Made by a program: the position numbers and the translations under genes. This document shows, one piece after another, positions 56,448 through 64,000 of a DNA stretch of 64,000 nucleotides (positions within the stretch are counted from its first letter, which is position 1; every line of letters starts with the position of its first letter). The notes under the pieces were generated by a model, which was not told the DNA's origin, did no database searches, and saw nothing but the letters and a program-made list of their open reading frames with translations. This DNA comes from Gammaproteobacteria bacterium (GTDB lineage: Bacteria > Pseudomonadota > Gammaproteobacteria > Steroidobacterales > Steroidobacteraceae), in the NCBI GenBank assembly GCA_947469285.1, contig CANIOW010000012.1:28295-92294 (forward strand), given 5' to 3'.

Positions 56448-58544
56448 CTAGTGTGGCAGTGCACCGACCGAGACTGGCAAGCCATTGAGTGCCGCATTAC
56501 CGCTCGGCGCATCAAGGGCCTGCGGATCGGTGAGATCGTTGTAGCTCGGGCCGGCCACTGTATTGGCGCGGTGCAAGCGCGTATCCGCCACACCATGGCC
56601 AAAACCGTGAGGCAGACAGACCACGCCGCGCAGTAGTGCGTCACTGGCTTCCACTTCCACCTGGAGGGTACCCACCCGCGAACGCACCCATACCTGCTGG
56701 CCGGTCTGCAAACCCCGGTGCGCGAGATCTTCAGGGTGCATCTGCAAGGCGTGGCGTGGCTTTCCTTTCACCAGCCGCGGCGCATTGTGCATCCAAGAAT
56801 TATTACTGCGTACATGCCGCCGGCCAATCAATAACAGGTCAAACGGCGCCGGCTGAGTGAACACCCGCGGCATCTCCAGCGCGGCCAGCGCCTCCATCAG
56901 AAAAGCCGGCGCGCATTCGATAGCACCGCTTGGCGTTTCAAGTCGGCGCAGCAAAGAGGGTTCTAATGGCCCAAGGTCGAGCCCCTGCGGCGCCGCTTCC
57001 AGCGCTTCGAGCGTCACGCCGGCAGCATTCCGTGCCAAGCCCAGGCCGATCAGCGTGCGCGGCTCTGGTAGGTCGCGCCAAGGTTTGCCAGCGGCGGTGG
57101 CATAGGCAGCCCCGAGGCCGTTGAAAATCTCCCAGTCACCCCGCTCCCCGGCTGCCCGGGGACGCAGTGGCACACTCAGCTTCGCGACCCGTCGCACGGC
57201 AAAGCCGTTGAACACCGTGTCGTAGTGATGCTGCGTCAAAAACGGCGCGGGCGGCAAAATGAGATGCGCATGCCGCGTCGATTCGTTTAGATAGATATCG
57301 ATGGCCACGTAGTAGTCCAGTTGCGCCAACTGACGCGCCACTGCGGGTCCCTCCGGTGTGGACAACACCGGGTTGCCGGCGCAGGTCAGCAAGGCGCGAA
57401 TCTGTCCTGCCCCCGGCGTAGCCATTTCCTCCGCGAATGCCGCCACTGGCAACTCCCCGGAAAAACCGACCAACCCGCGCACCCGGCTACGCCAACGGTC
57501 GCGGTGACCGGGCGAGGTGCCAGGCCCCGTCACCGGCATCACCGGCTCATTGGGCAGACTGCCGCCCACGCGGTCTAACTGACCGAGATAAAGATGCAGC
57601 AGCTGGACCAGCCACTGGCACAGTGTGCCGTGGGCCTGCGTGGACAAACCCATCCGACCGTAAATAGCGGCGCTCGGTGCAGCATAGAGCGCCTGCGCCA
57701 GCCGGCGCAGCGCGGTGGCCGGCACCGCGGTCACCACGGCCGCCTGTTCGGGTGTGATGGTGGCAGCCGCCGCCAGTGCCGCTTCAAAGCCAGTCAGTTT
57801 GCCGGCGTAAGCCGCCAGGCGCGGAGGCCCCTCAGCCTGCAGCGCCTGTAACAGGGCGCGCAACAACCAGACGTCAGTCCCCGGACGAATGGCCAGATGT
57901 TCGCTGGCGATGGCGGCGGTTTCCGTACGCCGTGGGTCCACTACCACCAGCCGGCCACGCGCTACCAGGGCGCGCAGCCGCCGCTCGATGCCAGGTGCGG
58001 TCATCAAGCTGCCATTTGAAGCCACAGGATTGGCGCCCAGCATCAACATGACATCGGTGCGGTCCACATCGGGGATAGGAATCAGGAACTGGTGACCGTA
58101 CATCGCAAACGCCACCAGCTGGTGCGGCCACTGGTCCACCGACGACGCGGAAAACACATTGCGCGTCTTCAATTGCCGCAGCACCGCCGGCAGATAGGCA
58201 AAATGCCCAAAGTGATGCACGTTGGGGTTACCCAGATAAGCCGCCACAGCGTCAGCCCCGTGGGCTTTCTGCACTGCTGCGAGCCGTTCGCCCGCCTCGG
58301 CAAAGGCTTCATCCCAACCAATCTCTTCCCAGTCACGGCCATGTCGCCGCAACGGCTGGCGCAAACGGTCCGGGTCCTGCTCCAAGTCAAGAATGGCGTT
58401 CCCTTTTGGGCAAATATGGCCGCGGCTGAAAGGGTCTGCCGCATCGCCACGGATCGCCGTCAGCTGCCCATCCACGCAACGCAGCTCCAGGCCGCAAATA
58501 GCCTCGCACAAAGGACAGGCCCGATAGTGGCGGGTGGTTACCAC
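56448..58544 (-). CDS. Molybdopterin-dependent oxidoreductase with N-terminal 4Fe-4S cluster
   Basis: 698 residues of the DMSO-reductase superfamily. The cluster ligands are C10 and C13 (RACPLCE), C17 and C45 (HICPKG). The molybdopterin regions run from about 50 to 690, with a Ser-Ser-Val-Asp-Gln near the expected Mo ligand and a C-terminal dinucleotide-binding domain (SRVGTLQVEVEASDALLRGVV). No Tat signal, so it is cytoplasmic. Family members include formate dehydrogenase-like and assimilatory enzymes; the substrate is unknown. Starts GTG 58544. A divergent TetR gene may regulate it. Confidence 0.85.
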   Translation of the reverse strand: MVTTRHYRACPLCEAICGLELRCVDGQLTAIRGDAADPFSRGHICPKGNAILDLEQDPDRLRQPLRRHGRDWEEIGWDEAFAEAGERLAAVQKAHGADAVAAYLGNPNVHHFGHFAYLPAVLRQLKTRNVFSASSVDQWPHQLVAFAMYGHQFLIPIPDVDRTDVMLMLGANPVASNGSLMTAPGIERRLRALVARGRLVVVDPRRTETAAIASEHLAIRPGTDVWLLRALLQALQAEGPPRLAAYAGKLTGFEAALAAAATITPEQAAVVTAVPATALRRLAQALYAAPSAAIYGRMGLSTQAHGTLCQWLVQLLHLYLGQLDRVGGSLPNEPVMPVTGPGTSPGHRDRWRSRVRGLVGFSGELPVAAFAEEMATPGAGQIRALLTCAGNPVLSTPEGPAVARQLAQLDYYVAIDIYLNESTRHAHLILPPAPFLTQHHYDTVFNGFAVRRVAKLSVPLRPRAAGERGDWEIFNGLGAAYATAAGKPWRDLPEPRTLIGLGLARNAAGVTLEALEAAPQGLDLGPLEPSLLRRLETPSGAIECAPAFLMEALAALEMPRVFTQPAPFDLLLIGRRHVRSNNSWMHNAPRLVKGKPRHALQMHPEDLAHRGLQTGQQVWVRSRVGTLQVEVEASDALLRGVVCLPHGFGHGVADTRLHRANTVAGPSYNDLTDPQALDAPSGNAALNGLPVSVGALPH

Positions 58545-58684
58545 GTGGCCGAACTCAACGATAGGCTGGGCGAGCGGGTAAAGTCAGTCATGGCAGCGCT
58601 TGCAAGACCTCAGCTGAGGGCGATACGCAAATGGGCCGCATCCTGCGCGCCCATTCGGCCGTTAGTGTGACATTATCACCCTTG

Positions 58685-58699
58685 GCGGTCGTAGACCGC
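58685..58699. promoter_or_regulatory. Palindromic putative TetR operator
   Basis: GCGGTC-GTA-GACCGC, six perfect pairs around three bases, 22 bases before the TetR gene start. A second palindrome (CCTCAG-CTGAGG, 58608-58619) lies further upstream in the same 177-base divergent gap. Confidence 0.45.
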
Positions 58700-58721
58700 A
58701 CCGCTTCAGGGAGCGAAACAA

Positions 58722-59297
58722 ATGCCAGTCGAAGTGGACCGTGAACGGCGGCAGTGGGTAGTCGTGGAAGCGGCGGTAGACCTCATCTTGGAGGGTGGTC
58801 TGGAAGCGGTGAGCTTTCGCACTCTGGCACGGAAACTGGGCTGTAGCACCACGGCCATCAGCCACTACTTTGCCGACAAAGAAGCAGTGATGCGCGCCAC
58901 CTACCACCACGCGGCCAGCCGCGCCGCCCTACGACGCGACCAGGCGCAGTCCAGCGGACGCGCCAACCCGCTGACCGCACTCGAGGAAATTTTGCCGCTG
59001 GGCCCGCTGCAACGCGACGATTGGGTGGTGTGGATGTGCTTTTGGACCTCCGCTTTATTCAACCCGGCACTGGCAGCGGAACACCGTAAAAGAACCCACC
59101 AAACCCGCGAGGGTATTGAGGCCCGCCTGCTAGCGGTGGGGCATAGCGCCGAACAGGCCGGTCCTCTGTCACAGTCGGTGCTGACCACTCTTTACGGCAT
59201 CGCAGTGCAAGCACTGTTTGACCCCGAGCGGTGGACCGCCGAAGTTCAGCAGGCCACGCTGCGACGCGCACTGCAGGGACTGGACACAGTTAAATAA
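58722..59297 (+). CDS. TetR-family transcriptional regulator
   Basis: 191 residues: N-terminal helix-turn-helix (about 11-57, VSFRTLARKLGCSTTAISHYFADKEAVM), then a helical ligand domain, somewhat like the BetI/RutR branch (DFPERWTAEVQ-like ending). AGGGAG ribosome site. Divergent from the molybdopterin enzyme gene and 23 bases from a palindrome, so probably a local repressor. Confidence 0.88.
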   Translation: MPVEVDRERRQWVVVEAAVDLILEGGLEAVSFRTLARKLGCSTTAISHYFADKEAVMRATYHHAASRAALRRDQAQSSGRANPLTALEEILPLGPLQRDDWVVWMCFWTSALFNPALAAEHRKRTHQTREGIEARLLAVGHSAEQAGPLSQSVLTTLYGIAVQALFDPERWTAEVQQATLRRALQGLDTVK

Positions 59298-59299
59298 GT

Positions 59300-60016
59300 C
59301 TAAAACCGATAACTGACGTGGAGCGCCACTAATCGCAGCGCAATTTCAGGGCGCATATTATAGGTCACCGGCCCTGTAACTCCCGAACATGGCAGCGTTC
59401 CGGCGCCAGTGTTGTAACAACCGGTACCACCCGCGTTAATGTTGGCAGCATTCAGTCGAACGTAATTGTATTCCAGGCCAACCGACCAGCTTTCATCCAG
59501 CAGGTACTCGCCACCGACTCCGACCGAATAGCCCGTCAGCCACACCCTGTCGGAGCCTCCGCCCGTATTGTTTCCCGTATTGCTGCCGTTCCTTGCTACA
59601 TTTTTGTCAAGGACCGCCAAGTGGTAATCACCAACAGCCAAGCCAGCACGCCCATAAATCAGCAATTTGTCGATTTTTTTGCCTAAACGCCCCGATAAAA
59701 GTGCCAGGGATTTCAGATCGGAGCTGAAAATATCATCCTGACCAGAAACGATCCCGCCGGGAGGAATGGGTTGGCGCTTGTCATCAGCCTTGGTCCAGTC
59801 TTGATGACTGCCGCTCAGCATTGAGTAAGACACTTCTCCGCCATACACCCAATCTCCCGCAGTCCAGTTATACCCAGCGTCAATACCACCTACGGCACCT
59901 CGGTAATAGTGGCCGACCTGCTTTAGCGGGTCCAGGCTTGTGGATGGGCTGATGGCGGCGGGATACGGGGTGCGACTGGTGAACACTGCAGCGGTGTAGC
60001 AATACAGCGGGTTCAA
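59300..60016 (-). pseudogene. Truncated outer-membrane beta-barrel (Opa/porin-like) gene
   Basis: The frame encodes 238 residues of a small beta-barrel protein (GYNWTAGDWVYGGEVSYS, SVGVGGEYLLDESWSVGLEYNYVRL, final HVSYRF). It has no signal peptide: the only start is a TTG at 60016, and upstream codons lead to a stop near 60082 without an ATG. The usual N-terminal strand is missing, so it is likely a 5'-truncated remnant. It is more AT-rich than its neighbours. If an unconventional start is used, the protein would be non-secreted. Confidence 0.6.
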
Positions 60017-60157
60017 GCATAAGTGGCAAGTCGTCTCACCACTGTGGTATCGCGCGTTGTGCGCCGAAAATCCGCCCGCTCACTTGCTACAGACTTCCGC
60101 TCCGGTGTTATTGCTCGCCAGAAAGCGACGCCCAAATTGCTCCTGGGGCCGGGCTCA

Positions 60158-61336
60158 TCACTGACGAGGCGCTACGAGCGTCAGCAATTGCCGCGGGGTA
60201 TCGACCATGATCTGGCGGACTTCCGCATCCGAAAGCCCCTGCTTGAGCAGGTAGGGTGCAACCACCGTCGATAGATAGTCAAACCCACTGCCGCCATAAG
60301 CCTGGGTCTGCAGCTTTGTGCAAATGTCATGAGACATCAGGATCTGCCTCCCATAACCCCGCCGCACGAGTGCGACAATCGTGTCCGCCATTGGACGATG
60401 GTCCAATCGAGGGTCGGTCAGGTAGTAAGGGGTGCCAAATAGATCGAATTCCAGCGTTACGCCTCGATTGAGGATGGCGATCAACCGCGGGATATCGCGG
60501 CCCGATACTGCATCGATATGCCCGATTACCACGCGCGACAAATCCGCCCGCTCCTCTTTGAAAATGTTCAAAGTTCGATTCAAAGCCATGCCGTCGCGCA
60601 TCCATTGATGTACCGTGATGGCAGCACCGGTGAGCCGACTGGCGCGGCCCGCCGCACGAATACCCTTCATTTCAGCCGTTTCTTGGGGACCCGCGGTCAC
60701 ATCCATGGCCGACACTTCCCCAATGATGCCGGCGCGAATGCCCGAGCCATCGACACCCTCGGTCAAGTCCCGGACAATTTCCTGCGTCAATGATTCGACA
60801 CTGCGTTGCGCGTGACCTTCGGGATGCCACGCCGCACGATACCAACCGGAGCCCATCACCACATTCACGCCGCTTTGCCGTGAAATCTCAGCAAGCTTTT
60901 GCGGATCTCGCCCGATGCCGATGCTGGTCACATCCACAATCGTCCCACCGCCGGCTGACTTGAAAGCGCGAACTTCAGCCAACATTTGGACTGGGTCCTG
61001 CAGCAGCAATGCGTCGCGATTGTTCCAGATATTGCGAATCAGGAACGCCCGGTTGCCCATCGAAATCATCGTCTCCCACAGTGCGCGGTCTGCAGGCGTC
61101 ACGGGAAACCGCCGCTCCGCCAGCTTCCAACGCTGTGGCGCGTCCAGCGGGAGCGTGAAGTCCATGAAGATGTGCTCGTGCGGCAGGGTAACTCCCAAGT
61201 CGGCCGGGTCGACAGGACCCAAGACTGTCATCACCTTCCCCGTCAGAGCACTTGGCGCAACATTCGTAGCTGCGCAACAAACGCCGCTGCCAGTGAGCGC
61301 CGCGATCGACCACAGAACAATTGATTTCTTGAGCAT
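60158..61336 (-). CDS. Phosphotriesterase-family metal-dependent hydrolase
   Basis: 392 residues with signal peptide (cysteines at 20-21, possibly a lipoprotein). Amidohydrolase-fold metal ligands are evident: H53 and H55 (LPHEHI), E207 (GEVS) where canonical phosphotriesterase has carboxylated Lys, H243, H273 (GHID) and D337 (SHDI). The Glu variant is typical of the phosphotriesterase-like and lactonase branch (PLL/PHP). Substrate may be an N-acyl or lactone. ATG 61336 has GGAG at good spacing; TTG 61348 does not. Confidence 0.85.
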   Translation of the reverse strand: MLKKSIVLWSIAALTGSGVCCAATNVAPSALTGKVMTVLGPVDPADLGVTLPHEHIFMDFTLPLDAPQRWKLAERRFPVTPADRALWETMISMGNRAFLIRNIWNNRDALLLQDPVQMLAEVRAFKSAGGGTIVDVTSIGIGRDPQKLAEISRQSGVNVVMGSGWYRAAWHPEGHAQRSVESLTQEIVRDLTEGVDGSGIRAGIIGEVSAMDVTAGPQETAEMKGIRAAGRASRLTGAAITVHQWMRDGMALNRTLNIFKEERADLSRVVIGHIDAVSGRDIPRLIAILNRGVTLEFDLFGTPYYLTDPRLDHRPMADTIVALVRRGYGRQILMSHDICTKLQTQAYGGSGFDYLSTVVAPYLLKQGLSDAEVRQIMVDTPRQLLTLVAPRQ

Positions 61337-61347
61337 GAGCAACTCCA

Positions 61348-61380
61348 AATCTGGCGGCTGGATCCTATGCGGTCCAGATT
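61348..61380. promoter_or_regulatory. Inverted repeat upstream of the phosphotriesterase-like gene
   Basis: Arms AATCTGG and CCAGATT, 19 bases apart, in the 232-base divergent region before the photolyase gene. The rest of the region shows no supported gene. Confidence 0.3.
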
Positions 61381-61580
61381 AAGTGAGTTCATTCGTTGCA
61401 CTTCCCTCAGAACGGAAGACAACTCCAGGCTACCGACATTTTCGAATTCTGCTGCCGCTGTTACGGCACCTACCGGCGCCATGACCGAGACCTCGGCACC
61501 ATCATAGCTGGCCGCGCCGCGCATTTTGGATGTAGCATGCGGCGGCGGCATGCGCTCTATGCCGCATACCAGCACCCGCC

Positions 61581-63179
61581 GTGAAGACCACCATGCATCG
61601 ATTAAGACATCTGATTTTGGTGCTGGGAGATCAGCTCGACCTGGGCGCAGCAGCCTTCGACGGATTTGACTCCGCTCAAGATGCGGTGTGGATGGCCGAA
61701 GCTGACGCAGAATCCACCCACGTTTGGTCTAGCAAGCAACGCATCGCCGTCTTCCTGAGCGCCATGCGTCACTTTGCCCAAGCGCTGCGCGATGCGGGCC
61801 GGCCGCTTTACTACCACCGGCTCGACGACACCGGCACTGCCGCCAATCTGGACAGTCTGGGCGCCAAGCTGCAGGCCGATCTGGTGGCGCTGGCGCCGCA
61901 GCGCGTGTTGATGACCGCACCGGGCGACTGGCGCGTGTTCCAGCAACTGAAAGTCGCGACCGAGGCCGCAGGTTTGGTGCTAGAAGTTTGCGCAGACCGC
62001 CACTTCTTCACCACCGTGAGCGATTTTGCAGCCCATGCCCATGGGCGCAAGTCGCTGCGGCTGGAATACTTTTACCGCGAACTGCGCCAACGCCACAACA
62101 TCCTAATGGATGCAGGACAGCCCACTGGCGGCCAATGGAATTTTGACGCTGATAACCGCGAGGCTTTTGGGCCTCAAGGCCCAGGCCTAGTACCTGCACG
62201 CGCAGCCTTTGAGCCCGACGAGCTCACGCGAGCGGTCATTGCGTTGGTTAACGCCCGCTTTGCCGACCACCCCGGCTCGCTCGAGAGCTTCGCCTGGCCG
62301 GTTACCCGCAGCCACGCCTTGCAAGCGCTGCAGCGCTTTGTAGACGAGCGACTACCCCTTTTTGGCCGCTTTGAAGACGCCTTGTGGCCTGGTGAGCCCT
62401 GGCTGTACCACTCGCAGCTGTCCTCGGCCATGAACCTCAAGCTGCTAAGTGCGCGTGAGGTGGTGCAAGCGGTGGAAGCGGCGTACCGGGCCGGCCATGC
62501 CCCACTGCAAAGCGCCGAGGGCTTTATCCGCCAGATCCTGGGATGGCGCGAATACGTGCGCGGTATTTACTGGACGCAAATGCCCAGCTACGTCGAGCGC
62601 AATGCCCTGCATGCCCAGGAAGAATTACCCGCCTGGTTCTGGACCGGCCACACCGACATGGCCTGTTTGCGCGATGCCATTACGCAGACCCTGGAACACG
62701 GCTACGCGCACCACATCCAGCGCCTGATGGTGACGGGCCTGTACGCCCTGCTGCTGGGAGTACGGCCGCAGCAGGTTCACGCCTGGTACCTGTCGGTCTA
62801 TGTGGACGCCGTCGAGTGGGTGGAATTACCCAACACCTTAGGGATGAGCCAGTACGGCGACGGCGGCCTCATGGCAAGCAAGCCCTACGTGGCCACGGGC
62901 AAGTACATTCAACGCATGGGTGGGCCTTGCAAAGGCTGCCGTTATGACCCGTCGCTGCGTGAGGGTGAACGCGCCTGTCCCTACACCACGCTGTACTGGG
63001 ATTTTTTGATGCGGCATGAAACGCTGCTGGCCAAGAACGCGCGCATGGCTTTGCAGGTGAAGAACGTAGCGCGCATGACGGACAGCCAAAAAGAGGCCGT
63101 GAAGCTGCGGGCCGACGCGATCCGTCGCGGAGAAGTCGGCGTGGCCACCAAGCACTCGCTCGATGCGCCACACAAGTGA
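61581..63179 (+). CDS. phrB: Fe-S-containing (6-4) photolyase (PhrB/FeS-BCP family)
   Basis: 532 residues (GTG 61581; an ATG 12 bases later is also possible). Cryptochrome/photolyase family N-terminal Rossmann domain (LILVLGDQL) and C-terminal FAD domain. Cysteines C362, C450, C453, C466 match the 4Fe-4S ligands of Agrobacterium PhrB (spacing C-x87-C-x2-C-x12-C), pointing to a (6-4)-photoproduct lyase. It repairs UV damage in light. A bidirectional terminator follows. Confidence 0.9.
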   Translation: MKTTMHRLRHLILVLGDQLDLGAAAFDGFDSAQDAVWMAEADAESTHVWSSKQRIAVFLSAMRHFAQALRDAGRPLYYHRLDDTGTAANLDSLGAKLQADLVALAPQRVLMTAPGDWRVFQQLKVATEAAGLVLEVCADRHFFTTVSDFAAHAHGRKSLRLEYFYRELRQRHNILMDAGQPTGGQWNFDADNREAFGPQGPGLVPARAAFEPDELTRAVIALVNARFADHPGSLESFAWPVTRSHALQALQRFVDERLPLFGRFEDALWPGEPWLYHSQLSSAMNLKLLSAREVVQAVEAAYRAGHAPLQSAEGFIRQILGWREYVRGIYWTQMPSYVERNALHAQEELPAWFWTGHTDMACLRDAITQTLEHGYAHHIQRLMVTGLYALLLGVRPQQVHAWYLSVYVDAVEWVELPNTLGMSQYGDGGLMASKPYVATGKYIQRMGGPCKGCRYDPSLREGERACPYTTLYWDFLMRHETLLAKNARMALQVKNVARMTDSQKEAVKLRADAIRRGEVGVATKHSLDAPHK

Positions 63180-63215
63180 GTGTTCGAACTGGGCTAGCGC
63201 GCATAGGGAGTCATC

Positions 63216-63256
63216 CTAGGTGAGAGTGCGCTTTTTTCTAGCGCAAACTCACCTAG
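63216..63256. terminator. Bidirectional intrinsic terminator
   Basis: 16-bp arms (63216-63231 and 63241-63256), 14 of 16 positions pairing around a nine-base loop with TTTTTT. It lies 36 bases after the photolyase stop and 62 before the stop of the convergent PAS gene, serving both. Confidence 0.75.
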
Positions 63257-63318
63257 CCTACACAAGGCTTGTGCGGGAAAATCGTTCGGAGGTAGCTAGC
63301 GCCAAGCCATCGCGTTGG

Positions 63319-63711
63319 TTAGAGGGAAGATGTTTCGCGTTGAATCGCAACCCAAGCCACGATGGTGCGCTTGACTTTAATCGGGACCACGCGCCAGAAC
63401 ATGATGAAGGGCGTGCCATCTTTTTTGTAGTTGATGGCTTTTCCTTCAAAGCGTCCACCGGACTTCAGTGCGCTAGAGAGACGCGCGATGACTTTCTTGT
63501 CCGTTGCAGGGCCCTGCAGGATTCGCGGTGTTTTGCCAATCACTTTGGCTGGGTCAAAGCCGGTGAGTATCTTAAAGGCAGGGTTAGCGTAAATAATTTT
63601 TCCATCACTCGATGCATCGGTGATCAAAACAGAGTCGAAGCTGTTCTCAACTAAGGCTTGCAGGAGTGGTAATTCGGTATTTTCGGTCGTTAAGTGAAGT
63701 GACTTGGCCAT
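63319..63711 (-). CDS. PAS/LOV-like single-domain protein lacking the photoactive cysteine
   Basis: 130 residues, one PAS domain (about 15-125): VLITDA, IIYANPAF, TGF and NYKKDGTPFIMFWRVVPI strongly resemble LOV domains. At the LOV consensus G-x-N-C-R-F-L-Q the sequence has G-K-T-P-R-I-L-Q, so the flavin-adduct cysteine is proline. It may still bind flavin as a photo- or redox sensor or be a non-flavin PAS. ATG 63711 has an upstream GGAAA; an in-frame ATG at 63726 is also possible. Confidence 0.75.
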   Translation of the reverse strand: MAKSLHLTTENTELPLLQALVENSFDSVLITDASSDGKIIYANPAFKILTGFDPAKVIGKTPRILQGPATDKKVIARLSSALKSGGRFEGKAINYKKDGTPFIMFWRVVPIKVKRTIVAWVAIQRETSSL

Positions 63712-63761
63712 GGTAAATTTTTCCATTTAAACGATGATGGGGAGGGATCGGTACTTGCATC

Positions 63762-63920
63762 ATGAGCACGCTGTGTATTTTAGCAGCGATTATCGACCTC
63801 ATGCGGGGGTCACCCCCACTTTTCCCGGTGTTATTCTTAGGTCCAATAGCAGCGTGGCTGCTGGGGTCCGGCTGGTATATTGCTCAGCAAATGTCTCCTA
63901 CCCCACTCACCGCGGATTAA
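63762..63920 (+). CDS. Possible 52-residue membrane peptide
   Basis: ATG-to-TAA open frame with a hydrophobic stretch (LFPVLFLGPIAAWLLGSGWYI) ending 3 bases before the next gene's ATG. The GGAGG upstream is about 17 bases away, which is too far for a standard site, and a 13-bp palindrome lies within it. It may instead be promoter DNA of the next gene. Confidence 0.3.
   Translation: MSTLCILAAIIDLMRGSPPLFPVLFLGPIAAWLLGSGWYIAQQMSPTPLTAD
63805..63817. promoter_or_regulatory. GGGGGT-C-ACCCCC palindrome
   Basis: Perfect six-base arms, followed by CCACTTTTCCC, similar in plan to the GGGT-ACCC-TTTTC elements at 24.4 and 38.8 kb. It lies about 110 bases before the sugar-binding-protein gene. Confidence 0.4.
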
Positions 63921-63923
63921 ACC

Positions 63924-64000
63924 ATGCCTACTCCACTGCGCTTCGTCATCGTCCCGAAAGTGGCGCATCCATGGTTCGACGAAGTCCACCGCGGCGCCCG
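63924..64000 (+). CDS. Periplasmic sugar-type substrate-binding protein, 3' end missing
   Basis: Only the first 25 codons are in the window. The residues LRFVIVPKVAHPWFDEVHRGA match the first strand of ribose/rhizopine-type (LacI-fold) ABC substrate-binding proteins. Such a short N-terminus without a typical signal peptide could also be a signal-less form. Family assignment is from this stretch only. Confidence 0.65.
   Translation, partial: MPTPLRFVIVPKVAHPWFDEVHRGA

Noticed and set aside
61349..61575. Minus-strand 110-codon frame upstream of the phosphotriesterase-like gene
   Set aside because: It overlaps the gene start in another frame and shows no recognisable domain.

Overview
The window is chromosomal DNA from a high-GC proteobacterium, most likely a gammaproteobacterium. 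The basis is the icd-aceK pair, the fused RlmKL methyltransferase, a Pseudomonas-style spu polyamine locus with an AguB amidase, and a PilMNOP-like secretion cluster. I cannot name a genus. I saw no tRNA, rRNA, CRISPR array, insertion sequence or phage gene. Genes are dense and many adjacent starts and stops overlap by 4 bases.

Layout. 1-4.2 kb: isocitrate dehydrogenase (5' cut by the window edge), its kinase/phosphatase AceK, and a PLP trans-sulfuration enzyme. 4.2-15.6 kb: a polyamine uptake and gamma-glutamylation locus in the order of P. aeruginosa spuABCDEFGH, with divergent spuI and a PuuB-type oxidase, ending in an unexpected polyphosphate glucokinase. 15.6-19.3 kb: RlmKL and an exonuclease/GIY-YIG fusion. 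19.4-23.4 kb: two SnoaL-like proteins, AguB, a PuuR-like cupin regulator and an omega-amino acid transaminase. A 17-bp motif (TGTTYAAAATCCTNAAC) recurs in the promoter regions of both polyamine loci. 23.5-28.1 kb: a TorF-like porin, then an operon of an outer-membrane protein, a PstS-like protein, a histidine kinase and a response regulator. 28.1-37.8 kb: an 11-gene type II/type IV pilus hybrid secretion cluster with three extra pseudopilins and a cohesin-tailed secretin. 38-41 kb: lytic transglycosylase, NarL-type regulator and a soluble cysteine-pair kinase.

41.0-54.2 kb is the most striking part. One operon encodes a CcmI-like TPR protein, a b-type membrane protein, a 21-haem cytochrome, a giant 44-haem cytochrome built from 19 di-haem repeats, an outer-membrane beta-barrel with TPRs, and a putative lipoprotein. 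Facing it are a membrane-anchored Fe-S flavoprotein and an ankyrin protein. Together they look like a complete trans-envelope electron conduit. GGGT/ACCC dyads upstream of the NarL gene and in the conduit's divergent promoter suggest that the neighbouring two-component pair controls it.

54.2-64 kb is more accessory: a SulP transporter, a third SnoaL-like protein, a molybdopterin oxidoreductase with a divergent TetR gene, a 5'-truncated outer-membrane gene, a phosphotriesterase-family hydrolase, a (6-4)-type Fe-S photolyase, a LOV-like PAS protein without the photoactive cysteine, and the first codons of a periplasmic sugar-binding protein.
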